Positions 1-8,630 are shown, counted from the first letter of the stretch. The stretch: DNA of 23,917 nt from Amoebophilaceae bacterium (GCA_025455725.1 JALOLY010000030.1:1-23917), one strand, 5' to 3'. Notes: generated from the letters alone by a model not told the origin. Translations and numbers: made by a program.

Positions 1-142
1 AGTTCCAAAAGTTCTTTTTGTTCGTCTTTAAACAAAGTAATTATCCATTGGGACGAAACATACACCATGTTTTTGGTTATAATATTGTTTTTTAAAACCA
101 TTACACCATGATGCTGTATTAAAAATGGATTTTCTAAAATTT

Positions 143-1304
143 CTAAAAGATCTTTGAAATAAAACACTTTTTGTTTTCCACCTTTTTTATAGCACTTACC
201 AAGGTAAAAATATCTTGCAAAGTGTTGGCATGGCCAATACTCACTCTGACACATCCCATAGGATAGGTTCCTAACATGCGGTGCATAAAAGGGGCGCAGT
301 GAATACCTGCTCGGGTGATTATGTTATGCTCTTTATAAAGCATAGAGGCCAACTGTGTTGGTGCCATGCCTTTGACGTTAAAACTTGTTATGGGCAACTT
401 TCTGCTTCCCTTTGCTCCGTACAATACCACTTCTTCTATAGATTTTAGCTGCATGACCAGCTCTTCATTCCAACTGCAGAGCTGTTGGAAGCGGTTTTTT
501 CTATTTTTTTGCAGATACGCCAGCGCTTTATCGAGCGCTGCAATAGCAAAATAATTAGGTGTTCCAGCTTCAAACTTTAAAGGTGATGTAGCAGGATGTC
601 GCAAATCCTTTGAGTTGAACCCTCCACCTCCTTGTAATAGACCGTCGACTAGATCTGGATTTCTAGTATACAAAAAACCGAGCCCTGGTAGAGAAAGAAG
701 TCCTTTGTGACAAGTGCCAGCCATAAAATCGACATCTAACTTACATGCGTCTATACTCAACATGCCTACCGTTTGAGAACAATCTAGGAGTGTTAAAATT
801 TTTTTTATCCTTCGCAATTCGCACGATAAGGTCTATAGGACTAATCTGCCCCGTTACGTTAGATGCATGGTTCCATACAATTAGTTTTGTATATGGACGT
901 ATGGCACTAGTTATCGCATCTGATGAGAAGACTCCATTTGCCTCTGGATTGATTATAGAAAAATTAACGTCATACCCATTATGCATCATGTAATGGATTG
1001 GTCGTAATACGGCGTTATGTTCAAAACAAGACAGTACAACATGCCCCCCATACTTCAGTACACTTTTAATAATGATATTGAGCCCATGGGTAGCATTGAA
1101 TGTGAAAGCCAGATTTTCTGACTTTTTAATGTTCAGAAACTTGGCCAAGCTTTTTCTAGTAGTCTCTACAAAATTATCTATCAGTATAGTTTGATCCGCA
1201 GATCTATAAGGACTTCCTGTGCGGTTTTCATTCAATAATGTTATCGCTTCCAGTACAAAATTAGGCTTTGGCATGCACGTGCTGGCATGGTCGAGATAGA
1301 TCAT
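143..1304 (-). pseudogene. Class V aminotransferase / cysteine desulfurase-like, frameshifted
   Basis: Two overlapping reading frames together form one PLP-dependent fold-type I enzyme of the SufS/CsdA-like class V aminotransferase family. The first frame (from the ATG at 1304) carries the N-terminal MIYLDHAST and the NHASNVTG segment. The second carries LDCSQTVG, the PLP-lysine motif TCHKGLLSLPG (Lys codon 704-706), EAGTPN, and the C-terminal RAGIHCAP with the cysteine used by cysteine desulfurases. The frames join at an A8 tract (799-806 on the plus strand); removing one A gives about 386 aa, a normal family length. The start lies 2 nt after the stop of the upstream HIT gene, so the two are probably translationally coupled. 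Substrate is unknown: it could be a desulfurase or a biosynthetic aminotransferase. The gene may be dead, rescued by slippage at A8, or misread. Confidence 0.8.
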
Positions 1305-1306
1305 CC

Positions 1307-1906
1307 TTAATTGCTTTGAATATCCAGGTAAGCAGATTTACCTACTGGCATTGTTTCCCAATTAGCTCTTTGAGGACAGCCGATAGTACTAGCGATCTTA
1401 CTTCTTATGTAGTGTGGAGGCAATTCTGTGGCTATGGAGCTTAAATTATAAAAATGGTATCCAGCAGTAGCATTACCTGTCAGTAAGTAATTGCCGTATG
1501 TGTTGTACAAATTGGATAAGTCCGGAAACTCTATGCGATACCTTGTTATTTTCTCGTCAATGAGTCTGTGTAAATCAACTAAAATTGGCAAAAAATGTAA
1601 ATGCATGTGGTGACATTCACTAGTGCCACTCAGGTTTGTGCATGAACCAGCCCTGCCATGTTCGTAACAGACAAATCTTCCATAACGAGCTTTATATATC
1701 TTCTCTACTTGTTCTCTTAGATGGTTCAAAGCTATGAATGCCTGCGTATCTAATTCTCCACAGCATCCGTAATGTTGTCTAGATATAATCATTATATGCC
1801 CTCTTATGATAGGATAAGGATCTGCAATAACGTGAAAGAACGGAGTACTCTTGAGCATTATCTGTGGACTCACTTTGCAAAAAACACATCCATTTACGGT
1901 ATACAT
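1307..1906 (-). CDS. HIT-family nucleotide-binding protein
   Basis: A 199-residue protein beginning with the ATG at 1906. It has the histidine-triad signature: H99-H100-M-H102-L-H104 followed by FLP matches the HxHxHxx nucleotidyl-hydrolase/transferase motif. The N-terminal CVFCKV (C7, C10) and RGHIMIISRQH (35-45) are typical of HIT proteins that bind a metal and the nucleotide alpha-phosphate. The C-terminal ~90 residues, beyond a standard HIT domain of about 110, are not recognised. HIT enzymes hydrolyse or transfer nucleotide monophosphates; the substrate here cannot be read from sequence. It is first of a two-gene minus-strand unit with the class V aminotransferase (2-nt gap) and diverges from the phosphorylase-like gene. 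The ORF is intact, unlike its partner. Confidence 0.75.
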   Translation of the reverse strand: MYTVNGCVFCKVSPQIMLKSTPFFHVIADPYPIIRGHIMIISRQHYGCCGELDTQAFIALNHLREQVEKIYKARYGRFVCYEHGRAGSCTNLSGTSECHHMHLHFLPILVDLHRLIDEKITRYRIEFPDLSNLYNTYGNYLLTGNATAGYHFYNLSSIATELPPHYIRSKIASTIGCPQRANWETMPVGKSAYLDIQSN

Positions 1907-1945
1907 AGGTCTGAATTCACAACTTTAGTCTAAAAGCATATATAC

Positions 1946-1957
1946 ATGTAATTACAT
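1946..1957. promoter_or_regulatory. 12-bp perfect palindrome in divergent promoter region
   Basis: ATGTAATTACAT is a perfect inverted repeat 40 bp upstream of the HIT start, in the 179-bp AT-rich region between the two divergent gene pairs. A second, low-complexity palindrome (TAAAAAATATTTTTTA, 1970-1985) lies beside it. The first could be a dimeric repressor site controlling one or both transcripts. In DNA this AT-rich short palindromes also arise by chance, so the call is tentative. Confidence 0.3.
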
Positions 1958-2022
1958 TTATAATAAATATAAAAAATATTTTTTACAATTTTATAAAATA
2001 TTTACTATTTCTGTGTTGCTTT

Positions 2023-2052
2023 TTGTGTTTTATAAATAGTCAAATGTATAAT
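2023..2052 (+). promoter_or_regulatory. Putative promoter for phosphorylase-like gene
   Basis: TTGTGT (2023-2028), an 18-nt spacer and TATAAT (2047-2052) lie 34 bp upstream of the ATG at 2086. The same stretch can be read as a loose Bacteroidota promoter (TTTG, then TATAATTT after 21 nt). It would drive the phosphorylase-like and DUF2797 genes. Confidence 0.35.
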
Positions 2053-2085
2053 TTCGAGACCCAAAACTATCACTAGACAGTTCTA

Positions 2086-3270
2086 ATGAATTATAACTAT
2101 CGCGAATCAATAGATCTAATTTTCCCCATTTCATGCATCAGATCGCATACTATGGGCAAAAAATTACCTGTGTGGGCTTGGTCGAAAGTGCCTCAAAGAA
2201 GCATCAGGGAGGCTGCGTTAAACAATGCAACAATTGAAGTACACGGTGTTTATCCTACCGTTTCTATTGAGCGCTTCACGCACTACAAAGCATGCGCCAA
2301 TACTCAATACGTTGATTTTACATCAACCAGCAAGAAACGCTTAAACTATGTACGTCCTACGTTTTCCTGGGTAGATGGTGGCAATACATTGATTGTGAAA
2401 GTAACACCAGGTAGAGACTATTTATGCCATTATGCAGGTATTATTAGATACTGCTTGCATCAGTATCGTCGAACCAACTTGTTGACTATATACAGATATC
2501 CCGAAGTAGAGCATACGCTAGACGTATGGACTACGCTTGATGATCCACTCATTGTGCGAGACTCAGTTGTAATTATAGGTTATGTAGAGGAGGCAGAGAA
2601 TTACTTGGCTATGCACTTGAATCGATTCTTTTTTGCCAAAAGAGAAGAGAATGAATATTATATATCTGCACAATACTATACATCTGGAGGACAATCAATC
2701 ATTTTTCTGGGAGTCAAATACAGTTTTTGGGGTAATATTAGTGCAGTAATTGCCTCCAAACTTTGTGAGCTGCATGTAAAAGAAATCATTTACATCAGCA
2801 AACTGGGTTCTTTAAGAACACCCAACGACGTGTATAATGCTGTTTTTGCGCCTACGAAATATATCACCATGAATTATTGTAATGTCACAAATATTACAAG
2901 CGCTACTAATAACATCGCGTCCATGTTTCCCGAGTTAAACACACAATGTCACGCTTCAGTCCCGACGGTTATCGAAGAGGATTTCATACAGAGAGAAGTC
3001 CTTATAAATCATAACGTGTCTTCCATAGACAACGAAATTTCCCAGATAGCCTATGCTGTATCAGACTTTAACAAAAAAAATCAACGAAACGTTTGTTTCA
3101 GTAGTCTACATTTTGCCTCCGATTACCTCAGAGAGGCCACGGAAATAAACCATAACATAGAACATGACCTGAGTAATCACAGATCTACAGGGGCCATAAA
3201 AAAAAAGGTAAATATTATGAGAGTAGTATTGTTGTATCTACATCGTTATGTACAAACTAGCTACCCATAG
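2086..3270 (+). CDS. Nucleoside phosphorylase-like protein
   Basis: A 394-residue intact protein. Residues from about 206 on resemble the PNP/UDP phosphorylase fold: IIFLGVKYSFWGN (~206-218) followed by KEIIYISKLGSLR (~232-244) matches the alpha/beta core with its Gly-Ser phosphate-site loop, and SIDNEISQIAYAVSD (~312-326) plus FASDYL (~341-346) match the acidic residue and late Ser-Asp pair of that superfamily. The first ~200 residues match nothing I know. The stop is 2 nt before the ATG of the DUF2797 gene, so the two are probably co-translated. The substrate is unknown, and a catalytically altered or non-nucleoside role is possible. Assignment rests on motif pattern only. Confidence 0.55.
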   Translation: MNYNYRESIDLIFPISCIRSHTMGKKLPVWAWSKVPQRSIREAALNNATIEVHGVYPTVSIERFTHYKACANTQYVDFTSTSKKRLNYVRPTFSWVDGGNTLIVKVTPGRDYLCHYAGIIRYCLHQYRRTNLLTIYRYPEVEHTLDVWTTLDDPLIVRDSVVIIGYVEEAENYLAMHLNRFFFAKREENEYYISAQYYTSGGQSIIFLGVKYSFWGNISAVIASKLCELHVKEIIYISKLGSLRTPNDVYNAVFAPTKYITMNYCNVTNITSATNNIASMFPELNTQCHASVPTVIEEDFIQREVLINHNVSSIDNEISQIAYAVSDFNKKNQRNVCFSSLHFASDYLREATEINHNIEHDLSNHRSTGAIKKKVNIMRVVLLYLHRYVQTSYP

Positions 3271-3272
3271 AC

Positions 3273-4145
3273 ATGCTACATGCTGGTATATGTAATGGGT
3301 TTGAATTCGATGCGAAATCAGGTCCTTTTTTTGTTGTTGATATACAAGACGATCAGCTTACTCATTGGATACGTACACGCATTCCACTGAGACGTGCTAA
3401 GATAAACATAGCAGTACTGTCTCAACAGTACTGTACAGGTTATTGTCAATTGTCTGAGAATGTCACTCTCCCGTGCCCACAGCGGAAAATCATCTCAGAA
3501 AGATTTAAAGTTTGTTGGCATTGTTTTAAGCTGACGGGGTTCAATCCTGCATTTCACATACTAGAAAAAAGTGCGCTATCTACCGCACAACTGCATTATA
3601 ATAATAAACCACACTACGTGTATTTAGCGGCATTCGGTAAAGACCTTATTAAAGTGGGAATCGCCTGCCATGTAAGATTATTTCAAAGGCTGACGGAGCA
3701 GGGAGCACGCTTAGCTACCGTAGTCGATTTGCTACCTGATGCCTATCAAGCACGAAAACTGGAGGAGACGCTTCAAAGCGTATTTGTACTGCCAGACAGA
3801 GTCACGAGAAAGAGCAAGATAAAGGCAATTATTACATACGAAAAAGAACAAACTAGGCAGTATATAGAATGCTTGAAAAACGAAATCATCAGCAAAAGCT
3901 CCATAAAAAATACTTTCCCGTACGTCTATGACTTAGATGATGCGTACACTACTCACAACAGCTTCGTTGGGAGTTCTATAGAATGGATACGACTATCTAG
4001 GCAGCATGATACCGCACTGAGTGGCTATTTCTATGCCATGATTGGGGGATTTTTGTTCTTGCAACAACCTGATCAAACACTAGCAGCAATAGATATCCAT
4101 CGTTATTTAGGCAACATACAAGTTTATGTACGTCATACGAACTAA
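3273..4145 (+). CDS. DUF2797-like protein with GIY-YIG-like core
   Basis: A 290-residue protein with the arrangement I associate with DUF2797: an N-terminal region with clustered cysteines (YCTGYC, PCPQ, then CWHCFKLTGFNP), which suggests a metal-binding knuckle, followed by HYVYLAAFGKDLIKVGIAC (~113-131) and RLTEQGARLATVV (~140-152) with YQARKLEETL after it. The YVYLA...KVGIA pattern resembles the GIY-YIG nuclease core. DUF2797 has no established biochemical role that I can cite. It starts 2 nt after the phosphorylase-like stop, which argues for one operon and a linked function. The reading frame is intact. Confidence 0.6.
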   Translation: MLHAGICNGFEFDAKSGPFFVVDIQDDQLTHWIRTRIPLRRAKINIAVLSQQYCTGYCQLSENVTLPCPQRKIISERFKVCWHCFKLTGFNPAFHILEKSALSTAQLHYNNKPHYVYLAAFGKDLIKVGIACHVRLFQRLTEQGARLATVVDLLPDAYQARKLEETLQSVFVLPDRVTRKSKIKAIITYEKEQTRQYIECLKNEIISKSSIKNTFPYVYDLDDAYTTHNSFVGSSIEWIRLSRQHDTALSGYFYAMIGGFLFLQQPDQTLAAIDIHRYLGNIQVYVRHTN

Positions 4146-4332
4146 AATTAAACGATCGCGGTGTTTAGGGTTTACGGCGGTATGCACGTTCTATCTACTA
4201 TGTATGCTAAATGCTAATAAATCCATAGGATCTCACCGGGGCAGTATTATTAAGATCGGAAATGCATATACCAGGCAAGCTTCACTGGGCTTTACATCTC
4301 TATCTAATCTTCAACAAAGAAAAAGACAATAA
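4126..4332 (+). CDS. Possible small membrane/secreted protein
   Basis: A 68-codon frame starting inside the 3' end of the DUF2797 gene (20-nt overlap). The first ~30 residues are a basic start (KIKRSR) followed by the hydrophobic stretch GFTAVCTFYLLCML, which looks like a signal peptide or membrane anchor. The remainder is short and polar, ending QQRKRQ. No homology is recognised and no ribosome-binding site stands out. It may be a chance frame. Confidence 0.25.
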   Translation: MYVIRTKIKRSRCLGFTAVCTFYLLCMLNANKSIGSHRGSIIKIGNAYTRQASLGFTSLSNLQQRKRQ

Positions 4333-4691
4333 TTTATTGCTTCAACATAGATAAAACTCCGCAGATCGCTATAATGACGTGGTTACCAGATTTTATCTGT
4401 GACAGATCACGCTTATGCTTGGCAAAAGTAGTTTAGAGGCAGTCAGAAGAGCGTTATGGGAAGTACTAGCATACAATGCAAAAAATATTGTAAACTGTTT
4501 TTGCATCTAGCAGAGAGATAGCATGTGGTCCTGCTTGTATGGACCACCAAACATAACGATGTTTATTGACTGCTGGATGAGTTTTGACGTTGGCACATGT
4601 CTTTCAACCGTACCGAAGCTAGGGGCAGCAATGTTGACTTAGGAGTTAAGTTTCTTAAATTTGCGAATGTACTTTACCAAATGCTATTAGC
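4333..4691. other. Intergenic region with two hairpins, no gene seen
   Basis: 359 bp without a supported gene or tRNA. It contains two perfect inverted repeats: ATGCAAAAA/TTTTTGCAT (4476-4484 and 4498-4506, 13-nt loop) and GTGGTCC/GGACCAC (4525-4531 and 4541-4547, 9-nt loop). The second is GC-rich enough to act as a terminator for the upstream plus-strand genes, but no T-tract follows. The ribosomal operon promoter lies at the right end. Confidence 0.5.
4633..4663 (+). promoter_or_regulatory. Bacteroidota-type promoter for rpsF-rpsR-rplI
   Basis: GTTG (4633-4636), 19 nt, then TAAATTTG (4656-4663), an exact match to the Bacteroidota -7 element TAnnTTTG with a near-consensus -33 element. It lies 28 bp before the rpsF start, implying a short leader of about 20 nt. 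Confidence 0.6.
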
Positions 4692-4978
4692 GTGGAATTA
4701 AGAAATTACGAAACAGTGTTCGTGGTGACCCCAGTCTTGTCTGAGGAACAGCTACAAGAAACCATTAGCAAGTTTAGGAGCTTTCTGCAAGAAAGAAAAG
4801 CGGAGATAGTTCATGAGCATAAAATAGGACTGAAGAAACTTGCCTATCCCATTCAGCACAAATCCACGGGCTTTTACCGACATTTGCTCTAGAAAAGCAT
4901 GGCGTCGAATACAATGACAAGAAAAGAAGAGGCGTGTGGGACGGGAAAATTGAATCTAAGAAAGAAGTAGCAGCATGA
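4692..4978 (+). pseudogene. rpsF: Ribosomal protein S6, internal deletion
   Basis: Starts at a GTG and encodes a good S6 N-terminus (VELRNYETVFVV through KKLAYPIQHKSTGFY, about 61 codons). It then runs into RHLL and a TAG at 4890-4892. The S6 C-terminus survives in another frame (TFALEKHGVEYNDKKRRG onward, ending VAA and TGA at 4976-4978). Compared with ordinary Bacteroidota S6, about 29 residues between GFY and TFALEKHG are missing; the length left implies a deletion near 85 bp, not a multiple of three, hence the frameshift. The ancestral stop overlaps the rpsR ATG by 4 nt (ATGA), the usual coupling. S6 partners S18 on the 30S platform and is dispensable in some bacteria, so loss is plausible in a reduced genome. 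No single-base change restores a normal S6. Confidence 0.85.
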
Positions 4979-5226
4979 CTTTAGTGAATGAATCTGTACA
5001 AAGAAAGGGAACGAATAGGAAGTACTGTCGTTTCAAGAAGCTTGGTATTAAGTATGTGGACTACAAAAACACAGACTTTTTGATGAGGTTTTTGAATGAA
5101 CAGGGTAGGATTTTGCCTCGTCGTCTTACTGGCAACAGTCTCAAATACCAAAAAAGGTTGGCGAGGGCCGTCAAGCGAGCCAGACAGTTGGCACTCTTGC
5201 CTTATGTAGCAGATAATCTGAAGTAG
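4975..5226 (+). CDS. rpsR: 30S ribosomal protein S18
   Basis: An 83-residue S18 with the family core YCRFKKLGIKYVDYKNTDFL and the conserved GRILPRRLTGNSLKYQKRL followed by AVKRARQLALLPY. It binds the 30S platform together with S6. The ATG overlaps the ancestral rpsF stop (ATGA), so translation would normally be coupled to S6. With rpsF now ending 83 nt upstream, coupling is probably weakened, and S18 may have to initiate independently. The protein itself is intact and of normal length. Confidence 0.95.
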   Translation: MTLVNESVQRKGTNRKYCRFKKLGIKYVDYKNTDFLMRFLNEQGRILPRRLTGNSLKYQKRLARAVKRARQLALLPYVADNLK

Positions 5227-5243
5227 TTAGCATATCCCCAATC

Positions 5244-5687
5244 ATGGAAATAATACTGAAGCAGGATCTTCAACCGTTAGGCCTCAAAAACAGCATGGTA
5301 ACAGTAAAGCCAGGTTACGGGAGGAACTATTTAATTCCTAGAGGCTTGGCTGTTGTGGCGAATGTAGCCAACAGAAAAATCGCATTAGAAAACGCCCGGC
5401 AGATCGCTCACAAAGTAGCTAAGCTCAAGGAGGAAGCTGAGGCTCTGGCTATTCGGCTCGGTCAGCTCACAGTTGAAGTTACGGCCAAAGCGGGCGAAGG
5501 TGGTAAAATCTTTGGATCTATTACCCCGTCTCAACTTGTTGATGCTCTCAAGGCTCAGCGCATCTTTGTCGACCGTAAGGATATTATTTTTAGTAAGCCC
5601 ATCAAGGAGTTGGGCGTTCATGAAGCCGTCATTACCCTGCACAGGGACGTCGTACACACCCTATCGTTTAGGGTATTGTCGGTGTAG
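5244..5687 (+). CDS. rplI: 50S ribosomal protein L9
   Basis: A 147-residue full-length L9: N-terminal rRNA-binding domain (MEIILKQDLQPLGLKN, then VKPGYGRNYLIPRGLA at ~22-37), a long connecting helix rich in Ala/Lys/Glu (~45-75), and a C-terminal domain with GEGGKIFGSIT and the terminal LHRDVVHTLSFRV. It follows rpsR by 17 nt and completes the rpsF-rpsR-rplI order common in Bacteroidota. It converges with uvrA (69-bp gap); a small hairpin (ACCCTA/TAGGGT, 5658-5674) sits in its last codons but has no T-tract. Confidence 0.97.
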   Translation: MEIILKQDLQPLGLKNSMVTVKPGYGRNYLIPRGLAVVANVANRKIALENARQIAHKVAKLKEEAEALAIRLGQLTVEVTAKAGEGGKIFGSITPSQLVDALKAQRIFVDRKDIIFSKPIKELGVHEAVITLHRDVVHTLSFRVLSV

Positions 5688-5756
5688 TAAACCCGGGTAT
5701 GGTGTTTTAGAACGCTCACTGTTTTTGCTCTGTTCCCCTTGACTCTGTGGTAAATG

Positions 5757-8630
5757 TTATTCTTCAAGTTCTTGTCTGAGAAAGCGCGCTGTGTGGCTTT
5801 GCTGGTCCATGGCTACTATCCCGGGCGCCCCTTCTACGACAATCTTCCCACCTTGTTGACCGCCTTCTAGCCCTATGTCAATGACATAATCTGCCACTTT
5901 GATGATATCCATGTTGTGTTCGATCACCAGTACAGTGTTTTTCTTATCTACCAGTTTGTTGAGTACACTCAGTAGGTGTTGAATATCCTGGAAATGGAGC
6001 CCTGTGGTAGGCTCGTCCAGAATGTAAAGTGTTTTCCCCGTATCCTCTTTGGAGAGTTCAGTAGCTAACTTGACTCGCTGTGCTTCTCCTCCTGACAGCG
6101 TGGTAGCATGCTGTCCCAACGTCATATAGCCCAGACCTACCTCTGCCAAAGTGTTCACTTGTCTAAGAATTTTAGGATAGTGTGCGAAGAAATCGGCTGC
6201 ATTGCTGATGGTCATTTCCAGGACATCCGAAATTGACTTGCCTTTGTACTTGATCTCTAGCGTTTCTCGGTTATAGCGCTTTCCGTTGCAGGTTTCACAC
6301 GGAACATGCACTGCAGGTAAAAAGTCCATTTCAATCACTTTGAGACCTGCTCCTTCGCAGGTTGCGCATCTTCCACCTTTCACGTTAAAGGAGAATCTTC
6401 CAGGTTGATATCCTCTAATTTTAGCCTCAGGTAACTGCGTGAAAAGCGTTCGGATTTCTGAAAATACGCCTGTGTAGGTAGCTGGACTGGAGCGAGGTGT
6501 TTTTCCGATAGGTGCCTGGTCTACTTCGACTACCTTGTCGAGATGCGTCAATCCCTCCACCGTGTCGTAGGGGAGAGGGGTGGTATGGCTCTTGTAAAAG
6601 TGCTGCTGTAGGATAGGAAAAAGTGTTTCATGAATGAGGCTAGATTTTCCGCTGCCAGATACACCGGTGACACAGACAAGCTTGCCTAGTGGAATGTTTA
6701 GCGTAATGTTTTTGAGGTTGTTGCCGCGACAGCCTTTGATGGTTAGGAAGTTCCCATTTCCTGTTCTTCTATGTTTGGGTACGGCAATCTTGGACTCACC
6801 ACGCAGAAATGCTGCCGTGCTACCGTCTTGTTGAAGAAATAGATGGGGAGGACCAGCAGCTACTACGTTCCCTCCGTGCTGACCTGCACCTGGGCCTACG
6901 TCTAGGACGTAGTCTGCATTTAGCATCATGTCTTTATCATGCTCTACCACCACTACAGAGTTGCCTAAATCTCGCAGCTTCTTAAGTGAGTAAATCAAAC
7001 GCGTGTTATCACGTTGATGCAAGCCGATGCTAGGCTCATCCAGGATATACAGCACTCCTACGAGCTGTGTGCCTATCTGGGTAGCTAGTCTGATACGTTG
7101 GGATTCTCCGCCAGATAAGGTATTGAGGGGTCTGCCAAGTTGTAGATACTGTAACCCCACATCTAGCAAAAAACGAATTCGCTTCCGAATTTCTTTGACT
7201 AGATCGTTAGCAATCTGTTGCTGCTTGTCATCGAGTTTAGGTATTAAAGTGCTAAACCAATCGTATAGTTGCTGCATATCCATGGCCGCTAATGCGGCGA
7301 TGTTTTGGTCAGCAATTTTAAAATGAAGCGCTTCTTTCTTAAGTCTATTTCCTTGGCAGTCAGGGCAGATAACCGTATGCTCGAGCATCTTTCTCAGCCC
7401 TTTTCTCTGGCCTGTCTTTTTCTCGTCTTCTTGGATAAGAAATGCAACTACCCCTTCAAAGTTCGTACTCCAAGTTGTTTCTGGGTGTTTCACTGAGGGT
7501 ATTTCTACGCTAACATTATCTCCGTGTAGGATGGTCTGTAACACTGATGTAGGTAGATTTTTGATAGGCATGGAAACATTACACTGGTGCTTTTTTAGTA
7601 TTGCTTCGATCTTCTTGAAAATCATTACATCTCTATAAGCACCTAAGGGGGCAATGCCACCTTGGCTGATGCTCATAGTTTTGTCTGGGATTAAAGTATC
7701 TATATTCGGTTTGATCACTTCACCTAGGCCATTGCAGGTGGGGCAGGCTCCATAGGGCGAGTTGAAGGAGAAAGTATTGGGAGCAGGCTCGTCATAAGAA
7801 AGGCCTGTATCTGGGTCCATAAGCGATCTAGAGAAATGATGCAGTACACCTCCTGTTTCTTCTTGCAGCATGATAGTTCCCTTGCCCTGCTTCCATGCAG
7901 TACCCAAAGATTCTTGTAGTCGCTGCTTGTCTGTATGGGTCACCAGTAAGCCATCAATAACTACCTCAATATCATGCGTCTTGTAGCGATCTAGTTGCAT
8001 TTTGTACGTTAGTGGTCTAATCTCTCCGTCGATTCTGACTTTACTAAAGCCCAGATTACTAATTCTTTGCAAGAGCTCTCTGTAGTGCCCTTTTCTACCC
8101 TTGACAATTGGTGCCAGGAGTATGATTCGCTGTCCTGCAAAGGCTTGCAGTATGTGTGACTGAATCTGTTCATCTGTTTGTTTGCGCATCTTGCTACCAC
8201 TCAGGTAGGAATAGGCTTCTGCTGTCTTGGCAAACAACAACCTTAGAAAGTCATAGATTTCCGTAGCCGTGCCCACTGTAGAACGGGGGTTGCGGGAAGT
8301 CGTTTTTTGTTCGATGGCAATGACAGGACTTAGACCGTTAATTTTGTCTACATCAGGACGTTCTACATTGCCAATGAAGCTGCGAGCATAAGTGGTAAAG
8401 CTTTCCATGTAGCGCCTCTTTCCCTCTGCATAGATGGTGTCGAAAGCGAGCGAGGACTTGCCACTTCCACTGACGCCCGTAATGACGACTAGCTTGTTTC
8501 TCGGCAAGGTGACATCGATATTTTTGAGGTTGTGTTCCCTAGCACCCAGTACTTCTATTTGGCCATGTCTGTATGGGTCTTTTATAGGATCTAGAGATGA
8601 CTGCTTTTCTTTTTTTGTGGGAATGGTCAT
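5757..8630 (-). CDS. uvrA: UvrABC excinuclease subunit A
   Basis: A 957-residue UvrA, the damage-recognising ATPase of nucleotide excision repair. It has two ABC ATPase modules: Walker A GVSGSGKS at 52-59 and again near 655-662; signature motifs LSGGESQRIRLA and LSGGEAQRVKLA; and Walker B-type YILDEPSIGLH and YILDEPTTGLH. Zinc-binding cysteine sets are visible (CPTCNGLG with CPDCQGNRL in the first half; CATCEGAG with CETCNGKRYN in the second). An N-terminal extension of about 23 residues precedes the usual IEVLGAREHNLKNI start. The frame is uninterrupted over 2.9 kb. It is divergent from rsgA and convergent with rplI. Confidence 0.98.
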   Translation of the reverse strand: MTIPTKKEKQSSLDPIKDPYRHGQIEVLGAREHNLKNIDVTLPRNKLVVITGVSGSGKSSLAFDTIYAEGKRRYMESFTTYARSFIGNVERPDVDKINGLSPVIAIEQKTTSRNPRSTVGTATEIYDFLRLLFAKTAEAYSYLSGSKMRKQTDEQIQSHILQAFAGQRIILLAPIVKGRKGHYRELLQRISNLGFSKVRIDGEIRPLTYKMQLDRYKTHDIEVVIDGLLVTHTDKQRLQESLGTAWKQGKGTIMLQEETGGVLHHFSRSLMDPDTGLSYDEPAPNTFSFNSPYGACPTCNGLGEVIKPNIDTLIPDKTMSISQGGIAPLGAYRDVMIFKKIEAILKKHQCNVSMPIKNLPTSVLQTILHGDNVSVEIPSVKHPETTWSTNFEGVVAFLIQEDEKKTGQRKGLRKMLEHTVICPDCQGNRLKKEALHFKIADQNIAALAAMDMQQLYDWFSTLIPKLDDKQQQIANDLVKEIRKRIRFLLDVGLQYLQLGRPLNTLSGGESQRIRLATQIGTQLVGVLYILDEPSIGLHQRDNTRLIYSLKKLRDLGNSVVVVEHDKDMMLNADYVLDVGPGAGQHGGNVVAAGPPHLFLQQDGSTAAFLRGESKIAVPKHRRTGNGNFLTIKGCRGNNLKNITLNIPLGKLVCVTGVSGSGKSSLIHETLFPILQQHFYKSHTTPLPYDTVEGLTHLDKVVEVDQAPIGKTPRSSPATYTGVFSEIRTLFTQLPEAKIRGYQPGRFSFNVKGGRCATCEGAGLKVIEMDFLPAVHVPCETCNGKRYNRETLEIKYKGKSISDVLEMTISNAADFFAHYPKILRQVNTLAEVGLGYMTLGQHATTLSGGEAQRVKLATELSKEDTGKTLYILDEPTTGLHFQDIQHLLSVLNKLVDKKNTVLVIEHNMDIIKVADYVIDIGLEGGQQGGKIVVEGAPGIVAMDQQSHTARFLRQELEE

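Noticed and set aside
1..68. Minus-strand frame open to the window edge, starting at ATG 68 (MVYVSSQWIITLFKDEQ).
   Set aside because: Only 22 codons, no ribosome-binding site or known motif; an open frame of this length is common by chance. The gene, if real, lies mostly outside the window. The rest of 1-142 shows nothing.
4600..4640. Possible S6:S18-binding RNA leader (ACCGAA near 4614) upstream of rpsF.
   Set aside because: The best promoter starts transcription downstream of it, so it would not be in the mRNA, and no matching stem was found.
5691..5698. ACCCGGGT palindrome and a small hairpin at the rplI end as a terminator.
   Set aside because: Stems are short, one is inside the coding sequence, and neither is followed by a T-tract.
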